A stretch of DNA of 64,000 bases, taken from contig NZ_CAMPOV010000001.1 of the NCBI RefSeq assembly GCF_946892675.1, positions 408,033 through 472,032 of the forward strand. The letters are read 5' to 3'. This document shows, piece by piece, positions 1 to 8,871 of the stretch. The number at the start of each line of letters is the position of its first letter. Position 1 is the stretch's first letter. The translations under genes and the position numbers were made by a program. Below the pieces are notes generated by a model, which was given only the letters and a program-made list of their open reading frames with translations, was not told the origin of the DNA and made no database searches. The stretch comes from Arthrobacter sp. Marseille-P9274 (GTDB taxonomy: Bacteria > Actinomycetota > Actinomycetes > Actinomycetales > Micrococcaceae).

Positions 1-141
1 GGCGCACAGGTCGTAGCTATGCGGCTCGGCGTAGGTGGCCAGCGGCCCCAGCACCGCGGTGGAATCGGCATAGACATACGTCAGAGTTGCGATGGCCGAA
101 CGCTGGCAGGCCGAGCGTGAACATTGACGTATGGATCCCAC
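1..141 (-). CDS. DUF3499 family protein, C-terminal part beyond the window
   Basis: Only the first 47 codons are present; the gene runs off the left edge. Read on the minus strand from a GTG at 141, the protein starts MGSIRQCSRSAC and continues with TLTYVYADSTAVLGPLATY and HSYDLCA, which I recognise as the N-terminus of the actinobacterial DUF3499 family. Cysteines at residues 7, 12 and 46 would suit a small metal-binding fold, but this is inference. No function is established for the family. It is divergent from the metallopeptidase-like gene at 331, the same arrangement I recall for Rv3258c/Rv3259 in M. tuberculosis. Confidence 0.85.
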   Translation of the reverse strand, partial: MGSIRQCSRSACQRSAIATLTYVYADSTAVLGPLATYAEPHSYDLCA

Positions 142-330
142 GACTAAGCATCTTACCCGCCAATCCAGCCGGGACGGGAAAGCGGCACGGTCGAGGCAGG
201 AATACGCCCCGGGTTCCATGCGGGCCCGTCCTGTGCGGGGGCCGTGCAGACGGCCAGGGAGCCACGTTTACGACGCCGGTCCCTCCCCTGCCACCGTGCG
301 TTTGGCCGGGCGCGGGGCTAGAGTCGATAT

Positions 331-822
331 ATGGAAAACGGACCTTCACTCAGCATCAGGGTGGGTGATTCGGCGGATCCAGCAGCCACGCCGCGTTCGT
401 TTGGGGAACGACGGCGGAACCGCCATGGGCGCGGACTGCGCGGTCCCCTGTTGCCTGCCCATCTGCCGGGCAACCTCAGCCGGGCGGAACGGTTCGAAGG
501 CTGGGTCTCCGATTCCGCGGAACGGCTGCACTATTTCTGGGGCGACCCGATCGAAGCCGCGCAGTTCGTGGTGGCGGACATCCCGCCGAATCTGGAGGTT
601 CTCGTCGCGCGGGGCGAGCCTGCCCCGCTCGGAAGCTTTACGCCTGCCGGCCCGGGACGGCCAGCCGTCGTCACCGTGTACCGCAGGCCGGTGGAAATCG
701 CCGCCCACAGCAAGGAAGAGCTGCCGGAACTGGTCCACGACGTCGTCGTCGAACAGACCGCGCAGCTGCTCGGGATGTCCCCCGAGGCCGTCGATCCCGG
801 CTACGGCCACACCGGATCCTGA
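331..822 (+). CDS. metallopeptidase-like family protein, apparently without the HExxH motif
   Basis: A 163-residue soluble protein that fits the zincin-like 'metallopeptidase family' found next to DUF3499 in actinobacteria. The central part (LEVLVARGEPAPLGSFTP, then VTVYRRPVEI) matches the family, and the C-terminal helix VVVEQTAQLLGM sits where active members carry HExxH. Here the glutamate is kept but both zinc histidines are absent, so peptidase activity is doubtful. The ATG at 331 follows a TAGAGT hexamer by six bases with no Shine-Dalgarno, so the mRNA may be leaderless. Cellular role unknown. Confidence 0.75.
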   Translation: MENGPSLSIRVGDSADPAATPRSFGERRRNRHGRGLRGPLLPAHLPGNLSRAERFEGWVSDSAERLHYFWGDPIEAAQFVVADIPPNLEVLVARGEPAPLGSFTPAGPGRPAVVTVYRRPVEIAAHSKEELPELVHDVVVEQTAQLLGMSPEAVDPGYGHTGS

Positions 823-828
823 CCACTC

Positions 829-847
829 CGGACGCTGGACGCGTCCG
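829..847. terminator. short inverted repeat between convergent genes
   Basis: CGGACGC and GCGTCCG are separated by five bases, seven bases after the stop codon of the metallopeptidase-like gene. It lacks a T-run, so it is at best a weak or factor-assisted terminator between this gene and the convergent DUF5719 gene. Confidence 0.35.
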
Positions 848-945
848 ACGGATTCCCGCAGGTTTTGGCTGAAACCGCCGCTTTCCGTCACGGCCCGGTG
901 ATGAGTCGGCCCCAGCGAGGAGGCAGCCAGCGCCCCTGCCGCCCG

Positions 946-2973
946 TCAGTAGCCGATGACGACCGGCACGCTCTGCTGGCCCTGCGTACCCTGCGGGATC
1001 GGCAGCACCGAAATGTCCGGCTTGGATCCGTTGGTGACAATCTGGGAACCGTAGACCGCCTCGCCCGTGGCACTGACCAGGAGCGCGGCAGTATCCCCGC
1101 CGTCCTTAGCGCCGGCCGTCACGGTGGTCCCGGCAGGCACCGCGACCTTCCGCTCCGCGCCGATATTGCCCTTCGAGTCCACCGGGCGCAGGCTGACTTG
1201 GGCATCCCCGTCCGGCGCGGTGAAGGACAGCTTGGAGCTCCCGCCGGGCGGCAGGACGGCGAGGTGCTCGTTGCCGAGCCGCCCGGACGAGGGCGCCCAG
1301 CCGAAGTCCACTGGCTTGTCCGTGCCCGTGCCGCGGCTGACCCGGGCGGCGGCGTTGATGGAGACATTGGACGAGATGTCCGCCGAGTACGTGCCGGCCG
1401 GCAGCGAGTCCAGGGGGATTGAGAGCACGCTTCCGGCCGCAGCCGTCAGCACGCCACCACCCGGCAGCTCGACCTGGCCTTTCGGACCGAGCAAGCGGAC
1501 CTCGAGCGTGGCATCGCCGCTGCCCGGGACCACCACTTCGAGGGCCGGCGCCGCCTTCTCATAGCCGCTCTGGCCGCGGATCTGCCGGGCCACCTTCGCG
1601 TCCTGGACCTCGATGCCCGTGACCACCTCGCGCAGGCCCGGGCCGTTGCCCGGCTGCAGCAGTTCGACGCCGCCAGGGGTCAGCCCGCGCAGAACGCTCT
1701 GCTGGATCGTTCCGGCGACCGCCCCGCCCGAGGAACTGACGTGCACGGCCAGCGATTCCTGGCCGGCGGCGAGCCCGGCGAGCACCAGGGAACGGCTCTC
1801 CCCCGGCGCCAGCAGCAGCCCGCGGCTTCCGGCGGCCTGGATGGCGCCCGCGGCGCCAATCAGCTCAAGGTCCACGGTCGACGGCGTTTCGCTCGCGTTG
1901 TAGAGGTTCAGCACGGAGCTGGCGCCCACGGTGGTGGAGGCGCCGAGCAACCAGAAATCGTTCGACGGGGTGAGGCAGTTGGCGGCCGCCAGGCCCCGCA
2001 GGTCGCCGTCCGAGGCGGTGTAGCTCATGGCGGCACCGGCGCGCGCATGCTGTTCGCCTAGCGGTTCCACCGACAGCACCGTCGGCGCGGTAATGTCCTG
2101 GCCGGCTACCACCTTGGCCACAATCTTCGTCTCCCCGGCCTCATTGCTGCCCCTGGAGCCGGCCTTACCCGTGAAGTCCGCGATCTCCACCAAGGGCGAG
2201 TCCGCGCCGAGCTCGGTCAGGGCGCTGCCTGGGATGGTTCCGCCGAGGTCGCTGAACACCGTGGCGCGGGCCTTGGTAACGGCCGTCTTCGAGACAGGAC
2301 TGAACTCGGGGTCCACCTCATCGGCGGCGCTGTCCAGCAGCTTCAGCGGCTCAGGGCACACGCCGATGAGGTTGCCGGCGGGGACTGCGGCGGAAATGGG
2401 GTCCAGTGGCGCGGCGCCGCGCGGCGGCTCGACCAGGCTGCCCGCTGCCACCGCCCCGACGCCCAGCAAGAGAACTCCGACGCCGGCTGCCGCACCGAGC
2501 AGGGGACGTTTCCGCCTGGCGGCCTGGGTTTCGCCTCCGCCGCCTGGCATCGCGGAGGAACCGGCGGGACCAGCCGTCCGGGCCGAGGCAGGGCCGGAAC
2601 CGGCGGAACCAGCCGTCCGGGTCGGGGCCGGGCCGGCACCGGCCGCCTCCGTCGGACCCTGCTCGGCCTGCGCCGGCGGGACAGTCGAGGCCCCGGCTGC
2701 AGCATCCGTGCCAGCAGCCCCTGCCGCCGTCACGGTGGCAGCCTGCCCGGCCGCCGTGGCCTTGTCAGTCTTCCCGGCCTTCCGGGCCTTCTTCGCTTCC
2801 TTGGCTTCCTTGGCGGCCTGCGCCTTGTGCGCTACCTTGGCAGCCTTGTCGCGGGTAGCTTCCCGCGCGGCCTGGGCCTTCTCGGCTTCCCGAGCGGCCT
2901 TCCGCGCCTGGCGTCCCCCGGCCGGAGCGGCGTCCGGCCCCGGCAGTTGCTCTTCTCCTGGCTTGTCCGCCAT
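946..2973 (-). CDS. DUF5719 family membrane-anchored protein
   Basis: A 675-residue protein. Residues 1-90 are Lys/Ala/Glu-rich low complexity, 90-150 Ala/Pro/Gly-rich, and one transmembrane segment lies near 155-178 (LLGAAAGVGVLLLGVGAVAA). The remaining 490 residues should lie outside the membrane and look like beta-rich repeats, as in DUF5719. The gene follows the large glycosyltransferase with only two bases between stop and start, so the two are probably co-translated. DUF5719 is commonly found with such glycosyltransferases in actinobacteria, which suggests a cell-envelope polysaccharide role; the biochemical function is unknown. The basic, Lys-rich cytoplasmic tail could bind nucleic acid or acidic lipids, which is speculation. 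Confidence 0.75.
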   Translation of the reverse strand: MADKPGEEQLPGPDAAPAGGRQARKAAREAEKAQAAREATRDKAAKVAHKAQAAKEAKEAKKARKAGKTDKATAAGQAATVTAAGAAGTDAAAGASTVPPAQAEQGPTEAAGAGPAPTRTAGSAGSGPASARTAGPAGSSAMPGGGGETQAARRKRPLLGAAAGVGVLLLGVGAVAAGSLVEPPRGAAPLDPISAAVPAGNLIGVCPEPLKLLDSAADEVDPEFSPVSKTAVTKARATVFSDLGGTIPGSALTELGADSPLVEIADFTGKAGSRGSNEAGETKIVAKVVAGQDITAPTVLSVEPLGEQHARAGAAMSYTASDGDLRGLAAANCLTPSNDFWLLGASTTVGASSVLNLYNASETPSTVDLELIGAAGAIQAAGSRGLLLAPGESRSLVLAGLAAGQESLAVHVSSSGGAVAGTIQQSVLRGLTPGGVELLQPGNGPGLREVVTGIEVQDAKVARQIRGQSGYEKAAPALEVVVPGSGDATLEVRLLGPKGQVELPGGGVLTAAAGSVLSIPLDSLPAGTYSADISSNVSINAAARVSRGTGTDKPVDFGWAPSSGRLGNEHLAVLPPGGSSKLSFTAPDGDAQVSLRPVDSKGNIGAERKVAVPAGTTVTAGAKDGGDTAALLVSATGEAVYGSQIVTNGSKPDISVLPIPQGTQGQQSVPVVIGY

Positions 2974-2975
2974 GG

Positions 2976-5900
2976 CTATGCGTCCTTCCCGGCCGTGGCA
3001 GGCACGGAGTCGTCCCGGCGGTCATCGTCAGCACGCTCGTTATCCGGCTCCGCTCCGTCCCGGTGCCCGGCTGCCGGGCTTTCCTCCCGGTCGTCGTCCG
3101 GGGCCTCGGACTCGCCGTCGCCCCGGTAGTCCTCGATGCTGTCGATCTCGTGCGCCGCCACCAGCAGTTCGCCCGGGCTGCTGTCGGAGCCTGTGGTCTT
3201 CACATGGTCGATCCGCCGCGGGACGAATCGGCGGCGGGCAGGGATCGGCACTGCCAGCAGCACGGTGATTCCGATCAGCAGCACCTGCACGGTTCCGATC
3301 CAGACGCCCCACGGGTTGCTCAGCCAAATCCGCAGCTCGCCACCGGCATTCTCGGGAATCCTGAATCCCTGGGCCCACCCGTTGTCGGCCACGTCCAGCT
3401 GCTGGCCGTCCAGCGTCGCCCGCCAGCCCGGGTTGATCCTCTCGGCCAGCAGCACCGTGCGCCCCGATTGACCTTCCGGGACGGTGGCACCGGCGGAAAC
3501 CCAGGATGAGTCGACGGTCTGCAGCAGCTTGCCGTTGGCGTCGACCACCCGCACGCGGCTGGTCAGCGTCCCGGCCGCGGGATCTTCCTCGGATCCCTCC
3601 GGCACCACGCGCCAGAGCCAGCCCGCATCCGTGCGGCCCACGGCGGCCAGCCCGGGGACCGAGTCGATCTTGCGGGCCAGCAGCTCCGCGGCGGTATCCG
3701 ACTGCTGCAGCACGACGAAACCGACCCCTAGGCGGGCGAGCTCTTCACGCGGATCAGCACCGCTGGCGGCAGCCAGGACCGCGACCGTGTCCCGGGTTGC
3801 CGCGGCCGCACCGTCGTCCTCGCGCCGGGCCGGGTCCAGCAGGCCCCCGGTGATGGGCCGGGCGGCGTAGATGCTGGACAGCTGGTCCATGGTGGTGCCG
3901 CCGCTGTGCATCACGGCCGCCGAAACTTCCCCGCCCTCGGTCCCCAGCACCAGCGTGCGGGCGCGCTCCGCAGACATACCGCGGTCCGTCGCCGTCGCCG
4001 GCAGGATCCGTTCGCCGCTGGGGGCCACGAGCATTCCGGTGCCGAAATCCGTCAGCCTCCGGCCCTCGGCCGCCACCGTCTCCTCCTGGATCAGCTGCGG
4101 CAGCAGCCAGTGCGCCAGGTTGAGGACCGGCCCCGCGGCCAGGACAACGACGGCGATGGCTGCGACCGCGCGGTAGGCGCCTTGGCGTGTGCGGCCCAGG
4201 CCGTCCAGCCTGTCCAGCCAGCGGTCCGCCCCGATCAGTGCGGCGACGGCCAGCAGGAAGAGCGCGAGCGAGACGAACGGCCCGGTGAAGGGCGTGACCA
4301 TGGTTCCCGGCGCGATGCCGGTGGCCACCATGGCGGAAAGCCAGCTGGCGGCGAGGGTGGCCGCGACACCAAGCCAAGCCAGCCGTGCCACGCCGCGGCC
4401 GGGTCCCGGCAGCAGCGGTCCCGCCGCCGCCAGCACGAGCATGGGCACCGCAGTCAGCAGCGCGAAAACCAGCGCCCAGGGCGCCGCCGCCCAGGACTCC
4501 ACGAGGCCGAAGGCACTGAGTCCGGCACCGGCGTCGAAATCCACGGGGAAGCCCATCAGCTGCTGCCAGAGCGGAGCGGCGTCGAAGCCCAGCGGCACGC
4601 CCGGGTCCCCCAGCAGCGCGCGCGGCGTATCGAGGGCGGAAATGACCATCGGCAGCGCCAGCGCCAGCGGCGGCACCAGTGCCCACCAGACGGTGCGGGC
4701 GCGCCGGCCGAGCGACAGGCTGAGGATGCCGACAAACACGATGATCACCGGCAGCAGCGCCGGCGCGGAAGCGGTGATGACGGCGAGGGCCAGGCCGCTG
4801 GCGGCGGCGGCGGTCCAGGACGGGATGCCGTTGATGCCCGGCTTGTGCACGATCTCGGGACGCGGCTTCAGCGGGTCCGGGTTCTGCCGTTGGAGGGCCG
4901 AACCCGTCGCGCGGGCCAGGCCGAGCACGGCCCACGGGATCATCAGGTGGGCAATGAGCGCACCGAGGCGGCCGGAGCCGAGCGCCACCTGGAGCGCGGG
5001 CACCGTGGCCCAGAAGAACGCGGCCCAGAATCGCAGGGCGCGCCGCTGGGTGAAGGCGCCGGCCGCCATCCACGCGGCGACACCGGCCAGCGGCATCGCC
5101 AGCAGGACCAGCGTCAGAACGGCGGCCGACCCATTGCCCAGCCCGAGCAGGGCAAGCAGCCACAGCACATAGCCGAACGGGTCGCCGTGGCCGGGAAGGC
5201 CCGACCCCAGGCTAATCCACCATGTCGAGGCGTTGTTCCAGATTTCGCCCAGGTCCGCGGAGACCGGCCGCAGGGCACCGCCGGCAAGCGCGGGCGCGCC
5301 CAGGAAGCCGAACATGCCAATGACGGACACCAAAGCCAGGACCAGGGCGGCAACGACGGCGCCGGTGCCCACCCAGGAGCGCAGCGGCGCGGCCAGGGCG
5401 GCAAAATCGTCCGAGCCGCCGGTCGGCTCATGGCTCCCGGCGGAGTCCGTGCCGGTGCCGTCCCCGACGACGTGCTCGGCGCTGAGCGATTCCATCAGCG
5501 AGCGGCGGTAGGCGAAGACGTCCTGCCGCCGGACCATCAGCGGGCGGACGATGTTGCGGGAGGTTGCGCGGGTCCGGGCCGCCTGCCTGCGGGACTGGAG
5601 GAAGTCCATCGGGCGGAACAGAGCCTGTACCGTCGCGATCAGCTGCCGCAGGCCGTGCCCGGGATCCTTGGCCACGGTGCTGGCGACGAAGCTGAAGAGC
5701 CCGCCCAGCAGGCTGCCGGCCCAGAGGAACGGAAGCTTCCACCACGGCGCGTGCTTCAGGCGCAGGTGCACCTGGGCCTGGCGGGCGGCCATGGCGGACG
5801 AATGGTGGTTGGCCCGGGCCGCGGTAGCGTGCCGGACGATAGCCGTCGGCACGACCACCACGCGGTGCCCGGCGAGCCTGTTGCGCCAGCAGAGGTCCAC

Positions 5901-6545
5901 GTCGTCGCCGATCCCGGGGAGCCCCGGGTCGAAGCCGTCCAGCTGGTCGAACACGTCGCGGCGAATCAGCATGCCGGCGGAATTCACGGCGAAGAAGTCG
6001 CTGCGGCCGTCGTACTGGCCCTGGTCCAGCTCGTCCAGATCGATCATGGTGAGCCGTTCGGCGCCGCGGCTGATGGTCAACCCGGCATCGATCAGCTTGC
6101 GCGGGTTGTCCCAGTCCACCTGCTTGCAGCCGGCGATGGTCACCGACGGCGCGGTTTCGACCGCGAGCAGGAGCTCTTCCAGAGCCTGGGGTTCCGGGGC
6201 GGAATCGTCATGCAGCAGCCACAGCCACTCCTGCACCTTGCTGCCCGGGCCCGCCTCGCCGTCGGCCGTATCCGCCTGCTCAAAGGGATGCCTGCCCAGT
6301 TCGTCTACGGCCACGCGGACCGCGGCACCGAAACCGTTCCGGTCCGGCGCCGTCGCCACCGGGCTGCCCTCCGGCAGGGTCGAGCGCAGCACGTAGCCGG
6401 ACGCATCGGTCGAACCGGCGTCCACGCCTATATGAAAGTCGGCCCTGCGGGTTTGTGCATCGAGGGCCTTGAGGGTGCGGGGCAGGTAGCCGGCGCCGTT
6501 ATGGGCTACGACGACGGCCGTTACGCGAACTTGCTGGTGAATCAG
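2976..6545 (-). CDS. large GT2-family glycosyltransferase with multi-spanning membrane domain
   Basis: The N-terminal third is a family 2 glycosyltransferase: VRVTAVVVAHNG opens the fold, VDAGSTDAS follows, and WLWLLHDDSAPEP carries the acidic metal/sugar-nucleotide site. A second part has about ten or more hydrophobic segments, followed by a large extracytoplasmic region and one last membrane segment before an acidic tail. It probably transfers sugar to a lipid-linked or wall polysaccharide; donor and acceptor are unknown. The conserved VRVTAVVVAHNG lies upstream of the first ATG/GTG, a GTG at 6425 that would delete it. The only candidate starts are CTG at 6545, overlapping the whiB stop as CTGA, or ATT at 6542, both behind GGAAGAGAG. 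I use CTG, giving 1189 residues. It is downstream of whiB and upstream of DUF5719 in one operon. Confidence 0.8.
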   Translation of the reverse strand: MIHQQVRVTAVVVAHNGAGYLPRTLKALDAQTRRADFHIGVDAGSTDASGYVLRSTLPEGSPVATAPDRNGFGAAVRVAVDELGRHPFEQADTADGEAGPGSKVQEWLWLLHDDSAPEPQALEELLLAVETAPSVTIAGCKQVDWDNPRKLIDAGLTISRGAERLTMIDLDELDQGQYDGRSDFFAVNSAGMLIRRDVFDQLDGFDPGLPGIGDDVDLCWRNRLAGHRVVVVPTAIVRHATAARANHHSSAMAARQAQVHLRLKHAPWWKLPFLWAGSLLGGLFSFVASTVAKDPGHGLRQLIATVQALFRPMDFLQSRRQAARTRATSRNIVRPLMVRRQDVFAYRRSLMESLSAEHVVGDGTGTDSAGSHEPTGGSDDFAALAAPLRSWVGTGAVVAALVLALVSVIGMFGFLGAPALAGGALRPVSADLGEIWNNASTWWISLGSGLPGHGDPFGYVLWLLALLGLGNGSAAVLTLVLLAMPLAGVAAWMAAGAFTQRRALRFWAAFFWATVPALQVALGSGRLGALIAHLMIPWAVLGLARATGSALQRQNPDPLKPRPEIVHKPGINGIPSWTAAAASGLALAVITASAPALLPVIIVFVGILSLSLGRRARTVWWALVPPLALALPMVISALDTPRALLGDPGVPLGFDAAPLWQQLMGFPVDFDAGAGLSAFGLVESWAAAPWALVFALLTAVPMLVLAAAGPLLPGPGRGVARLAWLGVAATLAASWLSAMVATGIAPGTMVTPFTGPFVSLALFLLAVAALIGADRWLDRLDGLGRTRQGAYRAVAAIAVVVLAAGPVLNLAHWLLPQLIQEETVAAEGRRLTDFGTGMLVAPSGERILPATATDRGMSAERARTLVLGTEGGEVSAAVMHSGGTTMDQLSSIYAARPITGGLLDPARREDDGAAAATRDTVAVLAAASGADPREELARLGVGFVVLQQSDTAAELLARKIDSVPGLAAVGRTDAGWLWRVVPEGSEEDPAAGTLTSRVRVVDANGKLLQTVDSSWVSAGATVPEGQSGRTVLLAERINPGWRATLDGQQLDVADNGWAQGFRIPENAGGELRIWLSNPWGVWIGTVQVLLIGITVLLAVPIPARRRFVPRRIDHVKTTGSDSSPGELLVAAHEIDSIEDYRGDGESEAPDDDREESPAAGHRDGAEPDNERADDDRRDDSVPATAGKDA

Positions 6546-7090
6546 ACTGCTCTCTTCCGTAAGCGGCGGCGCTCGCGCTCCGAAAGCCCGCCCCAGATCC
6601 CGAACCGTTCGTCATGTTCCAGGGCATACTCCAGGCACTGCGCCCGCACCGTGCAGGACCCGCAAACCTTCTTGGCGTCCCGGGTGGAACCGCCCTTTTC
6701 GGGGAAGAACGCCTCCGGGTCGGTCTGGGCGCAGAGGGCGTCCGCCTGCCAGGCCAGTTCGCCGTCGTCCGCGGGATCCAGGCCGGGCAGGCCGATCCAG
6801 ACGGCCTGCTCCTTGCGCTCCGGCGCCTCGCGCAGCCGGCGGCTGGGGCCCTGCAGCGCCTCGGCCTCTTCCGGGGCATCGCCTACCCCGGCGTCCAGGG
6901 CCTCGTGCGCGGCCAGGAAAGCCGTCGCCGCGTCGTCCAGGGACGGCCGGCTCGCTTCCCGGTAACGGTCCGCCGCGGACGGATCGGCCGGATCGACATA
7001 CCAGTCTGCGGGTACGCCGCGGGAACCGTAGCTGACCGAAGCCTGCGCTTCCAAGTCTTCACGGTACTGAATTCGCTCTGCTTGCCCCAT
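6542..7090 (-). CDS. whiB2: WhiB-family iron-sulfur transcriptional regulator, WhiB2-like
   Basis: A 182-residue protein whose C-terminal third is a WhiB domain: cysteines 120, 143, 146 and 152 would bind a [4Fe-4S] cluster, followed by the GIWGG turn (164-168) and a basic tail RERRRLRKR. WhiB proteins bind sigma-A and regulate transcription; WhiB2/WhmD types control septation. The 115-residue acidic N-terminal extension is longer than in many WhiB2 proteins. The ATG at 7090 is chosen because GGGAGGG lies just upstream; an in-frame start 29 codons earlier has no such site. The stop overlaps the likely CTG start of the glycosyltransferase. A clear promoter lies at 7179-7207. The WhiB2 assignment rests on domain type and synteny. 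Confidence 0.88.
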   Translation of the reverse strand: MGQAERIQYREDLEAQASVSYGSRGVPADWYVDPADPSAADRYREASRPSLDDAATAFLAAHEALDAGVGDAPEEAEALQGPSRRLREAPERKEQAVWIGLPGLDPADDGELAWQADALCAQTDPEAFFPEKGGSTRDAKKVCGSCTVRAQCLEYALEHDERFGIWGGLSERERRRLRKRAV

Positions 7091-7178
7091 GAGCCCTCCC
7101 GGTTCTGATGTACCAGCCTGTTGCCAAGTTCTGCTTCTGCCGGATCGCAGCCGCCGCGGCCTTGCTGTTCCACCCATA

Positions 7179-7207
7179 ATTACATTGGTGTAATACTGCT
7201 AAGTCAA
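7179..7207 (-). promoter_or_regulatory. whiB promoter with palindrome over the -10
   Basis: On the minus strand TTGACT (7202-7207) is followed by exactly 17 bases and TGTAAT (7179-7184), a near-consensus housekeeping promoter. The -10 is the right arm of a 16-base palindrome, ATTACACCAATGTAAT (7179-7194), so a dimeric repressor or autoregulator could block it. The predicted 5' leader is about 80 bases. The rest of 7091-7392 holds the TIGR03089 ribosome-binding site and nothing else I recognise. Confidence 0.75.
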
Positions 7208-7392
7208 GCGAAGGCGGGAATCTTAGCCACTGGCCATCGATATTTGCGTGTACGCCACGCCCGGGCGCGTGGGATGCTTTTGTGCAAGCAGGCTGGCCAA
7301 AGCCCGCCGCCCCTTTGACGATAGCTTTAACCATTAGAGAGCTGCCACCGCCTGTGTTCTTCTGCACAGGCCCATGATCCACAGGAGAAACC

Positions 7393-8094
7393 GTGAGCCA
7401 AGCCCGCACCATCGACCAGCTGCTCGCCCTGCTGCGCCCGGATTCCTCCCCCGCCCTCATCTGGTACGGCCCGGACGGCGAACGCGTGGAGCTCTCCGGG
7501 CGGGTGCTGGACAACTGGGTGGCCAAGACGGCCAACCTGCTGGCCGAGGAACTGGACGCCGAGCCGGGCGCCGTGGTCCTGCTGGAGATGGCACCGCACT
7601 GGCGCTCGGTCGTCTGGGCGCTGGCCGGCTGGCAGGTGGGCGCGACGGTGGATGTGTCCTCCGGCGGCAACGGCGGGGCGGAAGGTGCGGACGTCGTCGT
7701 CAGTTCCGATCCGGCAACGCTGGGGTCCGGGCCCGCCTACCAGGTGGCGGTGGCCGAGGGCGCCCTCGCGCTGGGGTGGCCGGGCGAACTGCCGGACGGG
7801 GTGCTGGACTACGCGGCCGAGGTGCGTTCCTACGCGGATGTTTTCCTGGGGGCCGGGTCCGCCGATCTTCACGCCACGGCGTTGAAGCACGACGGCGGGG
7901 AGGTCACCTTTGCGCAGCTGCTGCAGCTGGAGCCTGCGGCGCGGAACATTCTGGTGCCGGCGACGGCGGACTGGGCGGACGTGCTGCGGGCCGCGGTGGC
8001 CACCTGGCTTGGCGGCGGCACGGTGGTGCTGGTGCACCCGGCGGCGCACAGCCCCAAGATCGTGGAGAACGAGCGGATCAGCGAGCAGCTATAG
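7393..8094 (+). CDS. TIGR03089 family protein
   Basis: A 233-residue protein with the features of TIGR03089, an actinobacterial family resembling the N-terminal part of AMP-binding enzymes (PALIWYGPDGERVELSG, then NLLAEELDAEPGAVVLLEM). It lacks the ATP-binding and catalytic regions of complete acyl-CoA synthetases, so it is unlikely to be an active ligase. The GTG start at 7393 follows AGGAGAAACC. From memory the homologue Rv3268 sits next to an LCP gene in M. tuberculosis; here the LCP gene is 2.5 kb away. Function unknown. Confidence 0.8.
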   Translation: MSQARTIDQLLALLRPDSSPALIWYGPDGERVELSGRVLDNWVAKTANLLAEELDAEPGAVVLLEMAPHWRSVVWALAGWQVGATVDVSSGGNGGAEGADVVVSSDPATLGSGPAYQVAVAEGALALGWPGELPDGVLDYAAEVRSYADVFLGAGSADLHATALKHDGGEVTFAQLLQLEPAARNILVPATADWADVLRAAVATWLGGGTVVLVHPAAHSPKIVENERISEQL

Positions 8095-8123
8095 CCTGCC
8101 GCCAGACAGGGCCCGGGCCGCTG

Positions 8124-8708
8124 TCAGCGCTCCGGGGTGCTGCCGGCCTCGGGACGGTTGGGGGCCGGGCGGGTCCCGTGGCCGCTGTGCCGGCCGTGCT
8201 GGCTCTGCGGCTGTTCCTCTTCGTGGTCGAAGATCTCGTGGTCGTGCGCGAATTCCGGCTCGGCGTCCAGTTCGGCGTTGAAGACGAGGAAGCGGTAGGC
8301 GAAAAATCGCACGACGGTGGCCAGCACGGTGCCGAAGACCCCGGCCGCCAGCAGTTCGGTCCGGCCGTCGATGTCCAGCAGGTACTTGGCGATCCAGACG
8401 CAGCCCGCTGAGATCAGCATGCCGATGACATTGATCACCACGAACATGACGAGTTCCCGCACCGGATTGGGTTGCCGCCGGTCCCGGAACGTCCAGTAGC
8501 GGTTGGCCAGCCAGGAGAACAGGGTGGCCACGGAGGCCGAGACCAGCCGGGCCTTGACCTCGCTCTGGGACATCGGGCCGTTGATCAGCCACCAGTAGAG
8601 CCCGTTGTCGATGACGAAGGCGACGCCGCCTACCGTGCCGAATTTCGCGACTTCGCGCCAGAAGAGCGAGACGAGGCCCCGGATGCGTTCTGCCATCGTT
8701 CTGTGCAT
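8124..8708 (-). CDS. GtrA family membrane protein
   Basis: A polytopic protein of about 194 residues with four hydrophobic segments: FGTVGGVAFVIDNGLYWWL, a second around SASVATLFSWLANRYWTF, a third MFVVINVIGMLISAGCVWIA, and a fourth around VFGTVLATVVRFFAYRFLVF. The NRYWTFRD and RFFAYRFLVF pattern is characteristic of GtrA proteins, which are thought to help flip polyprenyl-phosphate-linked sugars or take part in teichoic acid or arabinogalactan decoration. The C-terminal 50 residues are hydrophilic and rich in His, Glu and Pro. The start is uncertain: ATG at 8708 is used, with 8732 and 8696 possible. It is divergent from purK; the homologue Rv3277 has the same neighbour from memory. Confidence 0.82.
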   Translation of the reverse strand: MHRTMAERIRGLVSLFWREVAKFGTVGGVAFVIDNGLYWWLINGPMSQSEVKARLVSASVATLFSWLANRYWTFRDRRQPNPVRELVMFVVINVIGMLISAGCVWIAKYLLDIDGRTELLAAGVFGTVLATVVRFFAYRFLVFNAELDAEPEFAHDHEIFDHEEEQPQSQHGRHSGHGTRPAPNRPEAGSTPER

Positions 8709-8871
8709 AAGCTGCGCTTCGATTCCTCTCATGGACGCCGGCGCCCCGGGCGGAGGCCAACGGCCCATTGTAGGACCGCCGGCTGGATGATTCCTAAGAA
8801 AGGCCCGCCCTCCGGTGGGTCCCGGCGGCCGCTGACAGCCGAGGCACAGGCTGGTTCGGTACGCTTACTGG

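Noticed and set aside
3906-6965. Very long open frame (about 1000 codons) on the plus strand opposite the glycosyltransferase
   Set aside because: His/Gln/Arg/Gly-rich translation without domains; a GC-bias shadow of the minus-strand gene, which has clear GT2 motifs.
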